The position numbers were made by a program, and so were the translations under genes. A DNA stretch of 36,948 nt from Palsa-872 sp036495195. Its GTDB lineage: Bacteria; Chloroflexota; Dormibacteria; Dormibacterales; Dormibacteraceae. The stretch covers positions 1 through 36,948 of the forward strand of contig DASXNH010000192.1 in assembly GCA_036495195.1 (NCBI GenBank). Direction: 5' to 3'. Positions 25,321-33,763 of the stretch are shown here, piece by piece. A model generated the notes under the pieces. It saw only the letters and a program-made list of their open reading frames with translations. It searched no databases and had not been told where the DNA came from. The stretch's first letter is position 1; each line of letters opens with the position of its first letter.

Positions 25321-26304
25321 ATGCCGGAATTGCGAATGGTCGAGGCTGTGCGCTCGGCCATCACAGAGGAGATGGAGCGCGACGAGCACGTCATCGTGCT
25401 GGGCGAGGACGTCGGCAAGAAGGGCGGCGTCTTCGGCGCCACCGAAGGCCTGTATGCCCGCTTTGGCGAGGCCCGGGTGCTGGATACGCCGCTGGCCGAG
25501 TCGGGCATCGTCGGGGTCGCCATCGGCGCAGCCCTCAATGGCCTCATCCCCGTCGCGGAGATCCAGTTCGCCGATTTCATCCACCCCGCCTTCGACCAGA
25601 TAGTCAGCGAGGCGGCGCGCACGCGCTACCGATCCAACGGGGACTGGTCGGTCCCCGTCGTGATTCGCACACCGTTCGGCGGTGGCGTCCACGGCGGGCT
25701 TTACCACTCGCAATCGATCGAGGCCTTCTACGCGCATGTACCAGGCCTGAAGGTGGTGGTCCCCAGCATGCCCGGAGATGCGAAAGGACTGCTCAAGTCG
25801 GCGATCCGCGACCCGGATCCGGTGCTCTTCCTCGAGCACAAGAAGGTCTACCGGCTGGTCTCGGAAGAGATCCCCGACGGCGACCACCTCGTGCCCATCG
25901 GCCCAGCCGCCGTCAGACGCGCCGGCACCAATGTCAGCTGTTTTGCATGGGGCTTGATGACGCACTACTGCATGGAGGCCGCGGAGCAGCTCGCCGATGA
26001 AGGCATCAGCGTCGAGGTGGTCGACCTGCGCACGCTGGCGCCGCTGGACCGCGGCTCGATCCTGGAGTCGGTACGCAAGACGGGCAAGGCGGTGGTCGTA
26101 TACGAGGACAACCTGACCGGAGGGTTTGGCGCAGAGGTATCGGCGGTCATCTCCGAGCATGGCTTCGACGACCTCGATGGACCTGTGGTGCGGGTCGCGG
26201 CCCCAGACATCCCGGCCATGCCGTTCAACTCCCCCCAGGAAGACTTCTTCATGCCGAATCCAAAAAAGATCGCAGAGGCAATCAGAAAACTTGCCGCCTA
26301 CTAG
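25321..26304 (+). CDS. 2-oxoacid dehydrogenase E1 component, beta subunit
   Basis: 327 residues. With an alpha subunit it forms the thiamine-diphosphate E1 of pyruvate or branched-chain 2-oxoacid dehydrogenase. Seen: VLGEDVGKKGGVFGATEGL, LDTPLAESGIVGVAIGAA (the Glu activates ThDP), IQFADFIHPAFDQIVSEAA, TPFGGGVHGGLYHSQS, VVDLRTLAPLD and the C-terminal transketolase_C domain. No alpha, E2 or E3 gene is in the window, so it is an orphan here. It is divergent from whiA and followed by an M24 hydrolase. The substrate cannot be told. Confidence 0.93.
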   Translation: MPELRMVEAVRSAITEEMERDEHVIVLGEDVGKKGGVFGATEGLYARFGEARVLDTPLAESGIVGVAIGAALNGLIPVAEIQFADFIHPAFDQIVSEAARTRYRSNGDWSVPVVIRTPFGGGVHGGLYHSQSIEAFYAHVPGLKVVVPSMPGDAKGLLKSAIRDPDPVLFLEHKKVYRLVSEEIPDGDHLVPIGPAAVRRAGTNVSCFAWGLMTHYCMEAAEQLADEGISVEVVDLRTLAPLDRGSILESVRKTGKAVVVYEDNLTGGFGAEVSAVISEHGFDDLDGPVVRVAAPDIPAMPFNSPQEDFFMPNPKKIAEAIRKLAAY

Positions 26305-26318
26305 TAAAAAAGGCGCGA

Positions 26319-26360
26319 CTCCCCGCTCGCCGAGGAGGCGGCGCGTAGCGCCGGTGGGAG
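26319..26360 (+). repeat. REP-like intergenic repeat, copy B
   Basis: Related to 7671-7717 in the same orientation, with a CTCCCCGCTCG..GAGGAGGCGG hairpin followed by GGCGCG-TA-GCGCC. It lies just after the E1-beta stop and overlaps the GTG start of the M24 gene, so that gene may owe its start to the element. Confidence 0.55.
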
Positions 26361-27556
26361 CTTCGAGCCCAGCCGGCCCGCTGGTTTCGATCGGCGCCCA
26401 GGAATATGCCGACCGCCGCGACGCCGTCGCCGCCGGCATGGAGGCCGCCGGCCTCGACGCCCTCTGCGTCTTCTACCCCGCCAGGATCGCTTACCTGACC
26501 GGCTTTCACCACATCCCCACCGAGCGCCCCATCGTCCTGATCCTCGAAGCGAGAGGGGATGCCACGCTCGTCGTCCCGGCGGTCGAGAAGGAGCACGCCG
26601 AGTCGACAGCCGCGACCAGGGTCGACGTCTACTTCGAGTACCCCGGCGCCGAACACCCCATGGAACGGGTGGCCGCCAAGCTGGCCGAGCAAGGCGCCAA
26701 ACCGGGCGGCACCGGCGCGGACCACGACGGCTTCGTTCCTTACTGGGGCTACCGAGGGCCGCGCCTCAGTGACCTGAGCGGGGAGCGCCCCATCGACGCC
26801 GAGATGCTCATCGAATCGCTGCGCAGAGTGAAATCAGCGGCCGAGATCTCATGCATCCAGCTGAGCTGCGACTGGGCGGTGCGAGCGCATACGCGAATGC
26901 AGGCGGGAATCCAGGTCGGCAGGACGGAGATGGAGTGCTACATGCCGCCGGCGGCCGAGACCCTCTTCGAGATGGTCCATGAGATGCCCGGGTGGGGCCC
27001 GCGCGGGCACGACGGCAACGGTTTGACGGCAATGTTCGTCGGCGGCCGCTCGACGGCGATGCCCCACGGCTTTGTCAAGGGCCACGGGATCCAGCCGGGC
27101 GATGTCCTCGTCAGCGGCGCGGGCGCCGACATCGACGGCTACCAGAGCGAGCTGGAGCGAACGATGATCGTCGGCGAGCCGACGCCCGAGCAGGAGCGCG
27201 CTTTCGCCGCGATGCTCGCCCTTCAATCGCGTGCCATCGAGGTGATGGCGCCAGGTGTCACCGCCGGGGAGGTGGAGCTGGCGACCGTGAAGCTCGCCGA
27301 CGAGCTGGGCGTCGCGGACAGCCTGCGCCACCACACCGGCCACTCGATCGGCCTGGAAGGCCACGAGGCGCCGTTCCTCGACCGGGGCGACGAGGCGGTG
27401 CTCGAGCCGGGGATGGTGTTCACGGTGGAACCCGGCGTCTACATAAGGGAGCTCGGCGGCTTCCGGCACTCCGACACGGTCGTGATCACCGAGGGTGGGA
27501 ATCGGGTCATGACCAAGTACCCGCGCGAGCTGAGGGATCTGATCATCAAGCCGTGA
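26354..27556 (+). CDS. M24 (pita-bread fold) hydrolase, creatinase-like rather than metallopeptidase
   Basis: About 400 residues. A creatinase-type N-terminal domain (GLDALCVFYPARIAYLTGFHHIP) precedes the M24 domain. Annotation would be Xaa-Pro aminopeptidase, but three of five metal ligands are replaced. The first Asp is Gly (codon 27116), the second is Glu (27149, GYQSELERT), and the last Glu is Ser (RHSD where RIED is usual). His in HHTGHSIG and Glu in FTVEPG remain. GYxxxLERT is also the creatinase form, which needs no metal. GTG 26354 is chosen; TTG 26291 would add residues coded by the repeat element. The 3' end overlaps the convergent permease gene by 11 nt. Confidence 0.8.
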   Translation: MGASSPAGPLVSIGAQEYADRRDAVAAGMEAAGLDALCVFYPARIAYLTGFHHIPTERPIVLILEARGDATLVVPAVEKEHAESTAATRVDVYFEYPGAEHPMERVAAKLAEQGAKPGGTGADHDGFVPYWGYRGPRLSDLSGERPIDAEMLIESLRRVKSAAEISCIQLSCDWAVRAHTRMQAGIQVGRTEMECYMPPAAETLFEMVHEMPGWGPRGHDGNGLTAMFVGGRSTAMPHGFVKGHGIQPGDVLVSGAGADIDGYQSELERTMIVGEPTPEQERAFAAMLALQSRAIEVMAPGVTAGEVELATVKLADELGVADSLRHHTGHSIGLEGHEAPFLDRGDEAVLEPGMVFTVEPGVYIRELGGFRHSDTVVITEGGNRVMTKYPRELRDLIIKP

Positions 27557-29411
27557 CCGCCTCCGGCAGGGTCCGGACTTTCGCGGTGAACATGTGCAGC
27601 ACTGCCGTCCCGTTGTTGACGTGCCGGTGGACGCGATCGACGGCCATGGGCGGGAGCATGTCCTTATCGTCCGCGGTCACGACGGTCTCCCTCGGCGCCA
27701 CGACCCTCCAGACCTCGGCAACCATCTCCCTGGGCAGATTGCCAGGCACATAGACGTAGCGGCGGTTCGGAATCTGCTTACGCGCGAGCAGCTCAGCCCG
27801 CGAGAACCCGTCGTGCGCGGCGTAATCCCTGAGATACGGATCGCCCACCTCGAGCAGCTCGTGATGCTGATTCGGGTAGCGGTTGCCCCGATACAGGAAC
27901 ACGGCTCCGCGGCCGGCGGCCGCACGCAAAGCCTCGCCGATCACGGCTTCGGCCTCCAGCTGGTCGTGGGGCAGGATGACAAGCACCTCGCCGGCCGAGG
28001 GCCGGTTGCCGAGCATGCTCGCGATGGACGCCGCCGCCCGCTGAGGCCGGAACGGCACGGGGAACACGCGTGGTCGCCGAGCGCGGTTGTACCGATAGGT
28101 CGCAAGCCCCGCGACCAAGCCGAGCAGCGTCAAGCCGCCACCGAACAGTGTCGCGTCCTTCTTCTCGACAATGTTCACGATCCAGGCGACGAGCACCAAC
28201 GCGGTGGTGGCGGCTCCCACCGCGAAGAAGGCGACAACGGCGGGACTCCAGCTCTTGTATTCCCTCCAGCGGACGACGTCAAGGCTGACGCATGTGAGCA
28301 CGAACGTGCCCAGCAGGCCGAAAGCGTAGAGGTCGCCCAGCAGGTTGACGCTGCCGCTCGACGCGATGATGACGACGATGGGCAGAACTATCGCGCCGAG
28401 AATCGCCCAGTGCGGTGTCCGGCGCCATGCGTTGCGATGCTCCAAAACGCGCGGCAGGAAACCCATCCTCGTCAGCGCGATGAAGACGTGATAGGCGCCG
28501 ATAATCGCCGTGTTGCTCGCGAATACCAACAGCAAGGCGCCACTGATCGCGACGTAGTCGCCCAGCAGCTGTCCCGCGACATGTGCTCCAAGCAACGAGA
28601 TGAATTGATTCGGATCTGAGTTCGCGTTCAACAAAGTGGTCGACCACAACGTCAGCAACGGGCTTGTGATCGCCATCGTCACGACAACGGCACCCATGGC
28701 TCGGTACGAAACTCGCTTGCGCGGCTGGCGCATGGCCGGGGCCAGCTGCGCAATGCTCTCCAACCCTGAGAAGGCCAGGAAGGCGGCGCCGTAGCCGGTG
28801 AGCCACAGAAGCGGTGTCAGCTGAGGGCCGCGCGTAACCGCGGTGAAGCTGTCCAAGACTCCCGCCGGTCCGAGGAACAGAGCGGTCGCGACCACCACGG
28901 CCAGCTGGCCACCTCCTGCCAAGCACACGAAGATCGCAGTCGCGCGGGCGCTCTCCTTGATACCGAGAAAGTTCAGGATGCCCAACGCGATCAGGGCCGC
29001 GACGGTGACGCCCACGGCCCACGGCGTGACAGCGGGTATCAGGACCGCCAGGTACAGGGCACCCGACAAGGCGCTCAGGGCTGCGGTCAGGTAGTAATCG
29101 ACCAGGATGAACAGCCCGCCAAGCAATCCGGCAAACGGGTGCAGCGCCTGCGACGCAACGTTGACGACACCGCCGCCCTCCGGATACCGCCAGGTCACCT
29201 CGGCGTACTTGATGCACAGAAGGATGAAAACGAAAAGGGTCATCAGTACAAAGAGCGCCGACCGGGTGGTGAAATGGGAATACAGGATCCCCGGCACGTA
29301 GTAGATGGACGTCCCGATGTCCGCAAACACCACCGCCCAACAAAGGAAGGGTCCTAGATGACCGCCGCGGATCTTGACCTGGCGGCGGACCGGCCCCACG
29401 GCTTGCCTCAA
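27546..29411 (-). CDS. APC-superfamily permease resembling KUP/KimA potassium importers
   Basis: 621 residues: about 12 membrane helices (20-450), then a ~165-residue cytoplasmic domain (VLVILPHDQLEAEAVIGEAL, UspA- or KimA-like). TM1 reads VVFADIGTSIYYV, close to GDIGTSPLY of Kup, with Asp31 and Tyr38. TM3 has LVDYYLTAALSALSG (Asp105), and TM6 has SGLESIA (Glu218). In KUP/KimA transporters these positions bind K+ or couple protons. Substrate is inferred, and other APC members transport amino acids. TTG at 29409-29411 overlaps the stop of a 75-codon gene (TTGA); the frame is open farther upstream without similarity. Neighbours are a paralogous permease and a KdpDE-like system. Confidence 0.8.
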   Translation of the reverse strand: MRQAVGPVRRQVKIRGGHLGPFLCWAVVFADIGTSIYYVPGILYSHFTTRSALFVLMTLFVFILLCIKYAEVTWRYPEGGGVVNVASQALHPFAGLLGGLFILVDYYLTAALSALSGALYLAVLIPAVTPWAVGVTVAALIALGILNFLGIKESARATAIFVCLAGGGQLAVVVATALFLGPAGVLDSFTAVTRGPQLTPLLWLTGYGAAFLAFSGLESIAQLAPAMRQPRKRVSYRAMGAVVVTMAITSPLLTLWSTTLLNANSDPNQFISLLGAHVAGQLLGDYVAISGALLLVFASNTAIIGAYHVFIALTRMGFLPRVLEHRNAWRRTPHWAILGAIVLPIVVIIASSGSVNLLGDLYAFGLLGTFVLTCVSLDVVRWREYKSWSPAVVAFFAVGAATTALVLVAWIVNIVEKKDATLFGGGLTLLGLVAGLATYRYNRARRPRVFPVPFRPQRAAASIASMLGNRPSAGEVLVILPHDQLEAEAVIGEALRAAAGRGAVFLYRGNRYPNQHHELLEVGDPYLRDYAAHDGFSRAELLARKQIPNRRYVYVPGNLPREMVAEVWRVVAPRETVVTADDKDMLPPMAVDRVHRHVNNGTAVLHMFTAKVRTLPEAVTA

Positions 29412-29635
29412 GCGTGGATTCCGTCGCGCCGATCGATGAGGTGGCGACGGAGGCCGTCCAGGTCGGCGCGCATCCGCCTGACGCACGACTCCACTGCCGG
29501 ATCACCGACGTCCATGCGGGCCACGGCGGCGAGGTGGATCTCGGCACGGTCGAGCTGCCGGACGGCTGGCCTCAGCACCTGGCGGTGCTCCCCGCTCGAA
29601 CGCTGGGTTGGCAGAGTGAGGATCGCGTTGCGCAT
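29408..29635 (-). CDS. Small helical protein, translationally coupled to the permease
   Basis: 75 residues, unknown family. The second half looks like two helices (QLDRAEIHLAAVARM and AVESCVRRMRADLDGLRRHLI). No membrane segment is seen. ATG 29633-29635 is preceded by TACCGT and a 7-nt gap, the leaderless pattern of this window, and its stop overlaps the permease start as TTGA. These two signals are the main support. A 102-codon frame on the opposite strand covers the same DNA but lacks such signals. Confidence 0.5.
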   Translation of the reverse strand: MRNAILTLPTQRSSGEHRQVLRPAVRQLDRAEIHLAAVARMDVGDPAVESCVRRMRADLDGLRRHLIDRRDGIHA

Positions 29636-29642
29636 GGATCGC

Positions 29643-29648
29643 ACGGTA
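29643..29648 (-). promoter_or_regulatory. -10 box TACCGT for the small protein-permease operon
   Basis: TACCGT on the minus strand ends 7 nt before ATG 29635. Confidence 0.4.
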
Positions 29649-29724
29649 GGAGGGCGGCTGTGAGAACTCCGTTTGGGCGACCCGCCTTCCCGTATGGAGG
29701 TCGTATGGATGTGACCCGATGAAT

Positions 29725-29730
29725 TAACTT
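29725..29730 (+). promoter_or_regulatory. -10 box TAACTT for permease 2
   Basis: TAACTT ends 7 nt before ATG 29738 and is AT-rich against its surroundings. Confidence 0.5.
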
Positions 29731-29737
29731 CTCCTCG

Positions 29738-31597
29738 ATGAGCCACGACTCGGTCGCCAGGCGTGGTCGCCGCCCCGGCGATCTAAGGGTCGTCGTCCGA
29801 CGCGCCGCCAAGCTTCCGCGCACCCTTGGGGCGCCCTCACTTTTCGCTGCTTGCTACGGCAACGTCGGCTCCAGCATTTACTACGCGCTTGGAGTAACCG
29901 CGGCCTTCGCCCTCGGGCTGACGCCGCTGGCCCTACTCCTCGCCGGGGCGATCTTCGTGACGACAGCGCTCAACTACGCGGAGGGAACTGCTGCACTGCC
30001 CCACGCCGGTGGCAGCTCGAGCTTCGCACGGCGCGCTTTCAACGGGCCGATCGGGTTCCTGGTCGGCTGGGTGCAGCTGCTGAACTACACGGCGACGGTT
30101 TCGATCTCCGCCTACTTCGCGATCAGCTACCTCGGCGTGTTCGGCAAATACCTGCCGCTGCTGGACCAGCTCAAGAACAACGACCAGTCGCATGTGGTGG
30201 CCACCATCGTCCTGATCTCTGCGCTGATCGTTCTCAACGTGTTCGGCATCCAGGAGTCGAGCATCCTCAACCTGATCCTCGCGTTCACGGACCTCGTCAC
30301 GCAGTTCGTGCTTGTCATCCTCGGGCTCGTCCTGCTTCTCAACATCAGCACCGTCCTTCACAACATCCATCTCGGAGTCGCCCCCACCTGGGGCAACTTC
30401 CTGGCCTCGGTTTCCATCGCGATGGTCAGCTACACCGGAATTGAAACGATCTCGAACCTTTCCGAGGAAGCAAAGAACCCAGGCCGGTCGGTGCCACGAG
30501 CCACGTTCTGGGTCATCGCGGCCGTGCTTTTCGTCTCAGCGTTCTTGCCCACGATCGGCTTGAGCGTCTTCCCCGTTCACATGGTGAATGGGATGTTCAG
30601 CACCGATCTGGGAACCATCTGGAAGGCGGACCCGGTCTCCGGCATCGTCACCCTTGGGTTCGCACAGCGCGGATTCCAAACGCTCGCCTTCTGGTCTGGC
30701 CTGTGGGTTGGCTTTCTTGCGTTCACGATCCTCGTCATCGCCACCAACGCCGGCCTGATCGGCATCTCACGGCTTGGCTACTCGCTGGCCGGCGCGGACA
30801 GCCTGCCGCGGGTTTTTGCGGCCCTGCACCCCAAGTACAAAACCCCCTACATGTCGATCATCATCTTCGGCATCGCGGCCGGGCTCCTGGTCCTCCCGGG
30901 CATCCTCATCGGCTCCAAAGAGATCGACCTGATGAGCGCCGTCTACTCGCTCGCGGCGACGTTCGCATTCTGCTCGGCCCACCTCTCGGTGATGCGCCTC
31001 CGGTTCGTGGAACCCGACCTCTACAGGCCGTACAGGATGCCCGGCAACGTCAAGTTCGGCCGCGACAGCATTCCGATTCTGTCGGTGGTCGGGGCGATAG
31101 CGATCGGCACCGTTTTCACCCAGCTCATGTTCCAGAACATCTCCAACTCCACGTTCATCTACCTGGGCTGGCTCGTGCTCGGAGTGATCAGCTTTGTGCT
31201 CTATCGCAAGCACCGGAAGCAGCCGCTGTGGGAGCCACTTGAGGAGCCTCCGCCCCCCGACCGAGAGGTGGAGCACCTCCCTCCCGAACCGCTGCCCACA
31301 GCTGCCCGTTTCAAGCACGGCCGGCGTGTTCCAGCGCACGCCGCAGTTGCCCGACAGCTCCGACACCGATCCCATCGCCGCGGCTGGCGATTGGAGATGG
31401 AGCTTTTCTTCGCCAGGCACGGCAACGTGCGTGGCGCGCTGATAGTGATGGTCTTCGCTGCGGTCAGCGGTCTTGCGGTCGGCATCGACCTGTCGTCTTA
31501 CGACCCATTCGGACCCGGCCTTGGGTGGTCGCCCGGCATCGTGGTGACGACGCTGCTCGCCGCGTACCTCCTCAACCGCAGCCACAGAGAGGTCTGA
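29738..31597 (+). CDS. APC-superfamily permease, Asn-variant paralogue
   Basis: 619 residues. About 12 membrane helices lie between 30 and 490, then a Pro-rich linker, a basic segment, and what look like two further helices near 560-610. TM1 reads CYGNVGSSIYYAL, TM3 LLNYTATVSISAYF and TM6 TGIETISNLSEE. Compared with the divergent permease at 27546-29411, Asp is replaced by Asn in TM1 (Asn42) and TM3 (Asn116), while Tyr49 and Glu236 are kept. It is probably an amino-acid or cation transporter; substrate unknown. It converges on the response-regulator gene with 6 bp between stops. Confidence 0.85.
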   Translation: MSHDSVARRGRRPGDLRVVVRRAAKLPRTLGAPSLFAACYGNVGSSIYYALGVTAAFALGLTPLALLLAGAIFVTTALNYAEGTAALPHAGGSSSFARRAFNGPIGFLVGWVQLLNYTATVSISAYFAISYLGVFGKYLPLLDQLKNNDQSHVVATIVLISALIVLNVFGIQESSILNLILAFTDLVTQFVLVILGLVLLLNISTVLHNIHLGVAPTWGNFLASVSIAMVSYTGIETISNLSEEAKNPGRSVPRATFWVIAAVLFVSAFLPTIGLSVFPVHMVNGMFSTDLGTIWKADPVSGIVTLGFAQRGFQTLAFWSGLWVGFLAFTILVIATNAGLIGISRLGYSLAGADSLPRVFAALHPKYKTPYMSIIIFGIAAGLLVLPGILIGSKEIDLMSAVYSLAATFAFCSAHLSVMRLRFVEPDLYRPYRMPGNVKFGRDSIPILSVVGAIAIGTVFTQLMFQNISNSTFIYLGWLVLGVISFVLYRKHRKQPLWEPLEEPPPPDREVEHLPPEPLPTAARFKHGRRVPAHAAVARQLRHRSHRRGWRLEMELFFARHGNVRGALIVMVFAAVSGLAVGIDLSSYDPFGPGLGWSPGIVVTTLLAAYLLNRSHREV

Positions 31598-31603
31598 GCG
31601 CCG

Positions 31604-32287
31604 TCAGCTCTCCAGGCGGTAACCCACTCCGGGCTCGTTGACGATGTAGCGCGGGTCGGCCGGGTCGTCGCCCAGTTTCTTCCGGAGCTGCGCAACCACG
31701 TAACGCGTGTTGTATTTGTCCCCGACCGCGTACTCGCCCCAGACCTGTCGCAACAAAGTGGTGTGGGTCACGGGTTTGCCGGCGTGCAGCGCCAGGTACC
31801 GCAGCAACTCGTATTCCGTGGGAGTCAGACGCACGGCCCGGCCCCCAACCGTCACGGAACGGCTGGCCAGGTCGATCTCCAGATCCCCCGCCCGCACCAC
31901 CGGCTCCTCAGCGGAAAGATCGACCTGACGCCTCAGCACGGCCCGAATCCGGGCCACCAACTCTTCCGTACCGAACGGCTTGACCAGGTAGTCGTCGGCC
32001 CCGAGGTCGAGCGCTCGCACCTTGTCTTTCTCGCCGGGCATGACGCTGACCACGATCACAGCAGCGCGCTTCGCCGGGCGCAGCGCCTGCAGCACGCCGA
32101 AGCCGTCCAGAGCACCCGGCAGGCCGAGGTCGAGCAGGATGACGTCAGGACGCCACGCCGCCGCCTCGCGGATCGCAGCCTCTCCGTTTCCCACCGCGCG
32201 CACGTCGAAGTCGTGATATCCCAATCCGGTGCGCAATGCTCGCTGCATCTCCACCTCGTCGTCGACCACGAGCACGCGACCGCTCAA
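31604..32287 (-). CDS. OmpR/PhoB-family response regulator, KdpE-like
   Basis: 227 residues. The receiver domain has VLVVDDE, phosphoacceptor Asp53 (ILLDLGLPG) and the VKPFG lysine. The C-terminal winged helix has LTPTEYELLRYLALHAGKPVTH, LLRQVWG and YVVAQLRKKLGDDPADPRYI, typical of KdpE. TTG at 32285-32287 overlaps the kinase stop (TTGA); the frame is open upstream inside the kinase gene. Likely targets by proximity are the two permease operons; no kdpFABC is in the window. Confidence 0.88.
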   Translation of the reverse strand: MSGRVLVVDDEVEMQRALRTGLGYHDFDVRAVGNGEAAIREAAAWRPDVILLDLGLPGALDGFGVLQALRPAKRAAVIVVSVMPGEKDKVRALDLGADDYLVKPFGTEELVARIRAVLRRQVDLSAEEPVVRAGDLEIDLASRSVTVGGRAVRLTPTEYELLRYLALHAGKPVTHTTLLRQVWGEYAVGDKYNTRYVVAQLRKKLGDDPADPRYIVNEPGVGYRLES

Positions 32288-33756
32288 GGTCGGGACACCA
32301 CTCGAGCCAGAGGGAGGGTGAAGGTAAAGCGAGGGCCCCGCCGCCGATTCTCCGCGTGGATCGTTCCGCCATGCGCCTCCACCACGCGCTTGCAGATCGC
32401 CAGGCCGAGTCCGCTGCCACGAGCGCGGCGAGTCCAGAACGTTTCGAAGATCCGGTCCAGGTCCACGGGCGCGATCGCAGGCCCATCGTTCTCCACCCAC
32501 GCTTCCAGGTCCGCATCGTGCGCCACCGCACCGATGCCGATGGCCCCGGTCGAAGGTGCCCACTCGAGGGCGTTTTCAATGAGGTTGGTGAGCACCCTTC
32601 CCACCTGGAGCTCGTCGACCTCCACGGGTGGCAGGTCGTCGGCCAGGTCGACGGCGACCCCGTGCCCCTTCAGGTCGGAGCGCAGCTGGTAAAGGGCGGT
32701 GCCGACCAGCTCCGCAAAGCCATGTGGCTCTTTGGCCAGCTCGAGCCCGGCCTCCAATCGCGACAGGGCGAGCATGTCGCCGACAAGGCGGTCGAGACGC
32801 GTCGCCTGCCGGTCAAGGTCGACCAGCAGCTCTTTCTGCTCTGGCGCAAGCCCGGCCTGTGGCGCGAGCAGCGCCGTGAGCCCCGCTCGCAGCGAGGCAA
32901 TCGGGCTCTTGAGCTCGTGTGACAGGGACGACAGGATGGCGGCCTTCAGCTTGTCCGAGGCCTCAAAACCACGCGCCCTCTCTATTTCAAGAGCCGCACG
33001 TCGGCGATCCAGCAGCAGATCGGCCAAGCCGATGAGAGCGCCCAGCATGCGGAGCTCGCGGCGTTCCGGCCGGCCCGACTGGATGCGCATCACCGCCACA
33101 CCGCTCGCCAGAGGCAGGTATGCGGGAGAGGCGGCCACCGGGTGGGTCTTCATGAGCTTGACCGCACCATCGCTGATCGTGAGGCCCACTGAGCGCTTGT
33201 TCTGGTAAGCCCGCCCCGCCTGGTTGACCTCGTCAGGAGTCAGCTCATCGCCCGCGAGGAACTCCGCGTCCCGGCCTGAATCCACGGCAACGAGGGCAAA
33301 CCGGCTGACCGACGGCAGCGTGCGCGCGCGGTCACGGACCATCGACAGCGCGACGGTCGGCTGAGGGGTGCGCAGTGCCACCGTCGCCAGCTCGTACAGG
33401 ACGCGCGAATCCGCGGCCAGGGTCTCGGACTCGGCCTGCGCGCGGCGAATCGACGCCGCAAGCTGGCTGGTCACCAGCGCGACAGCCAGCAGCACCACCA
33501 GCTCGAAGACCTGGCTTGGAGCGTTGACTGCGAAAGTCCCAACGGGTGGGACCAGGAAGAAGTCGTAAAAGAGGAAGGCGGCGATGCTCCCGGCCACGGC
33601 CGGCCCGCGGCCCCAGCGCGCCGCGACCCACAGAATCAGGAGGAGGTAGACGACCGACAGCCCCGAAACGTTGGCGCTTGACGCGACCACAGCGATCGCC
33701 AACGTGATCGCGACAACGCCACCGAGGACGATCGCGTAAGGACCCAGTCGACGCAT
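32284..33756 (-). CDS. KdpD-like sensor histidine kinase lacking the KdpD N-terminal domain
   Basis: 490 residues. About four membrane helices form a DUF4118 module (about 5-100, with FYDFFLVPPVGTFAV as in KdpD), then a GAF-like segment (120-250), a dimerisation domain with His280 (SSLSHELKSP), and an ATPase with NLIENALEWAP and GSGLGLAI. The ~400-residue KdpD N-terminus (Walker-type and Usp domains) is absent. The signal may be ionic or osmotic, by analogy only. ATG 33754-33756 lies 7 nt after TATCCT. It forms a two-gene operon with the response regulator. Confidence 0.87.
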   Translation of the reverse strand: MRRLGPYAIVLGGVVAITLAIAVVASSANVSGLSVVYLLLILWVAARWGRGPAVAGSIAAFLFYDFFLVPPVGTFAVNAPSQVFELVVLLAVALVTSQLAASIRRAQAESETLAADSRVLYELATVALRTPQPTVALSMVRDRARTLPSVSRFALVAVDSGRDAEFLAGDELTPDEVNQAGRAYQNKRSVGLTISDGAVKLMKTHPVAASPAYLPLASGVAVMRIQSGRPERRELRMLGALIGLADLLLDRRRAALEIERARGFEASDKLKAAILSSLSHELKSPIASLRAGLTALLAPQAGLAPEQKELLVDLDRQATRLDRLVGDMLALSRLEAGLELAKEPHGFAELVGTALYQLRSDLKGHGVAVDLADDLPPVEVDELQVGRVLTNLIENALEWAPSTGAIGIGAVAHDADLEAWVENDGPAIAPVDLDRIFETFWTRRARGSGLGLAICKRVVEAHGGTIHAENRRRGPRFTFTLPLARVVSRP

Positions 33757-33763
33757 GACGGTC

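Noticed and set aside
25186..26439. 417-codon minus-strand open frame across whiA and E1-beta
   Set aside because: It is antisense to a clear E1-beta gene and is an artefact of codon bias.
29414..29722. 102-codon plus-strand frame opposite the 75-codon gene
   Set aside because: It has no promoter or ribosome site at its start and no coupling to a neighbour, whereas the minus-strand frame has both promoter and coupling signals.
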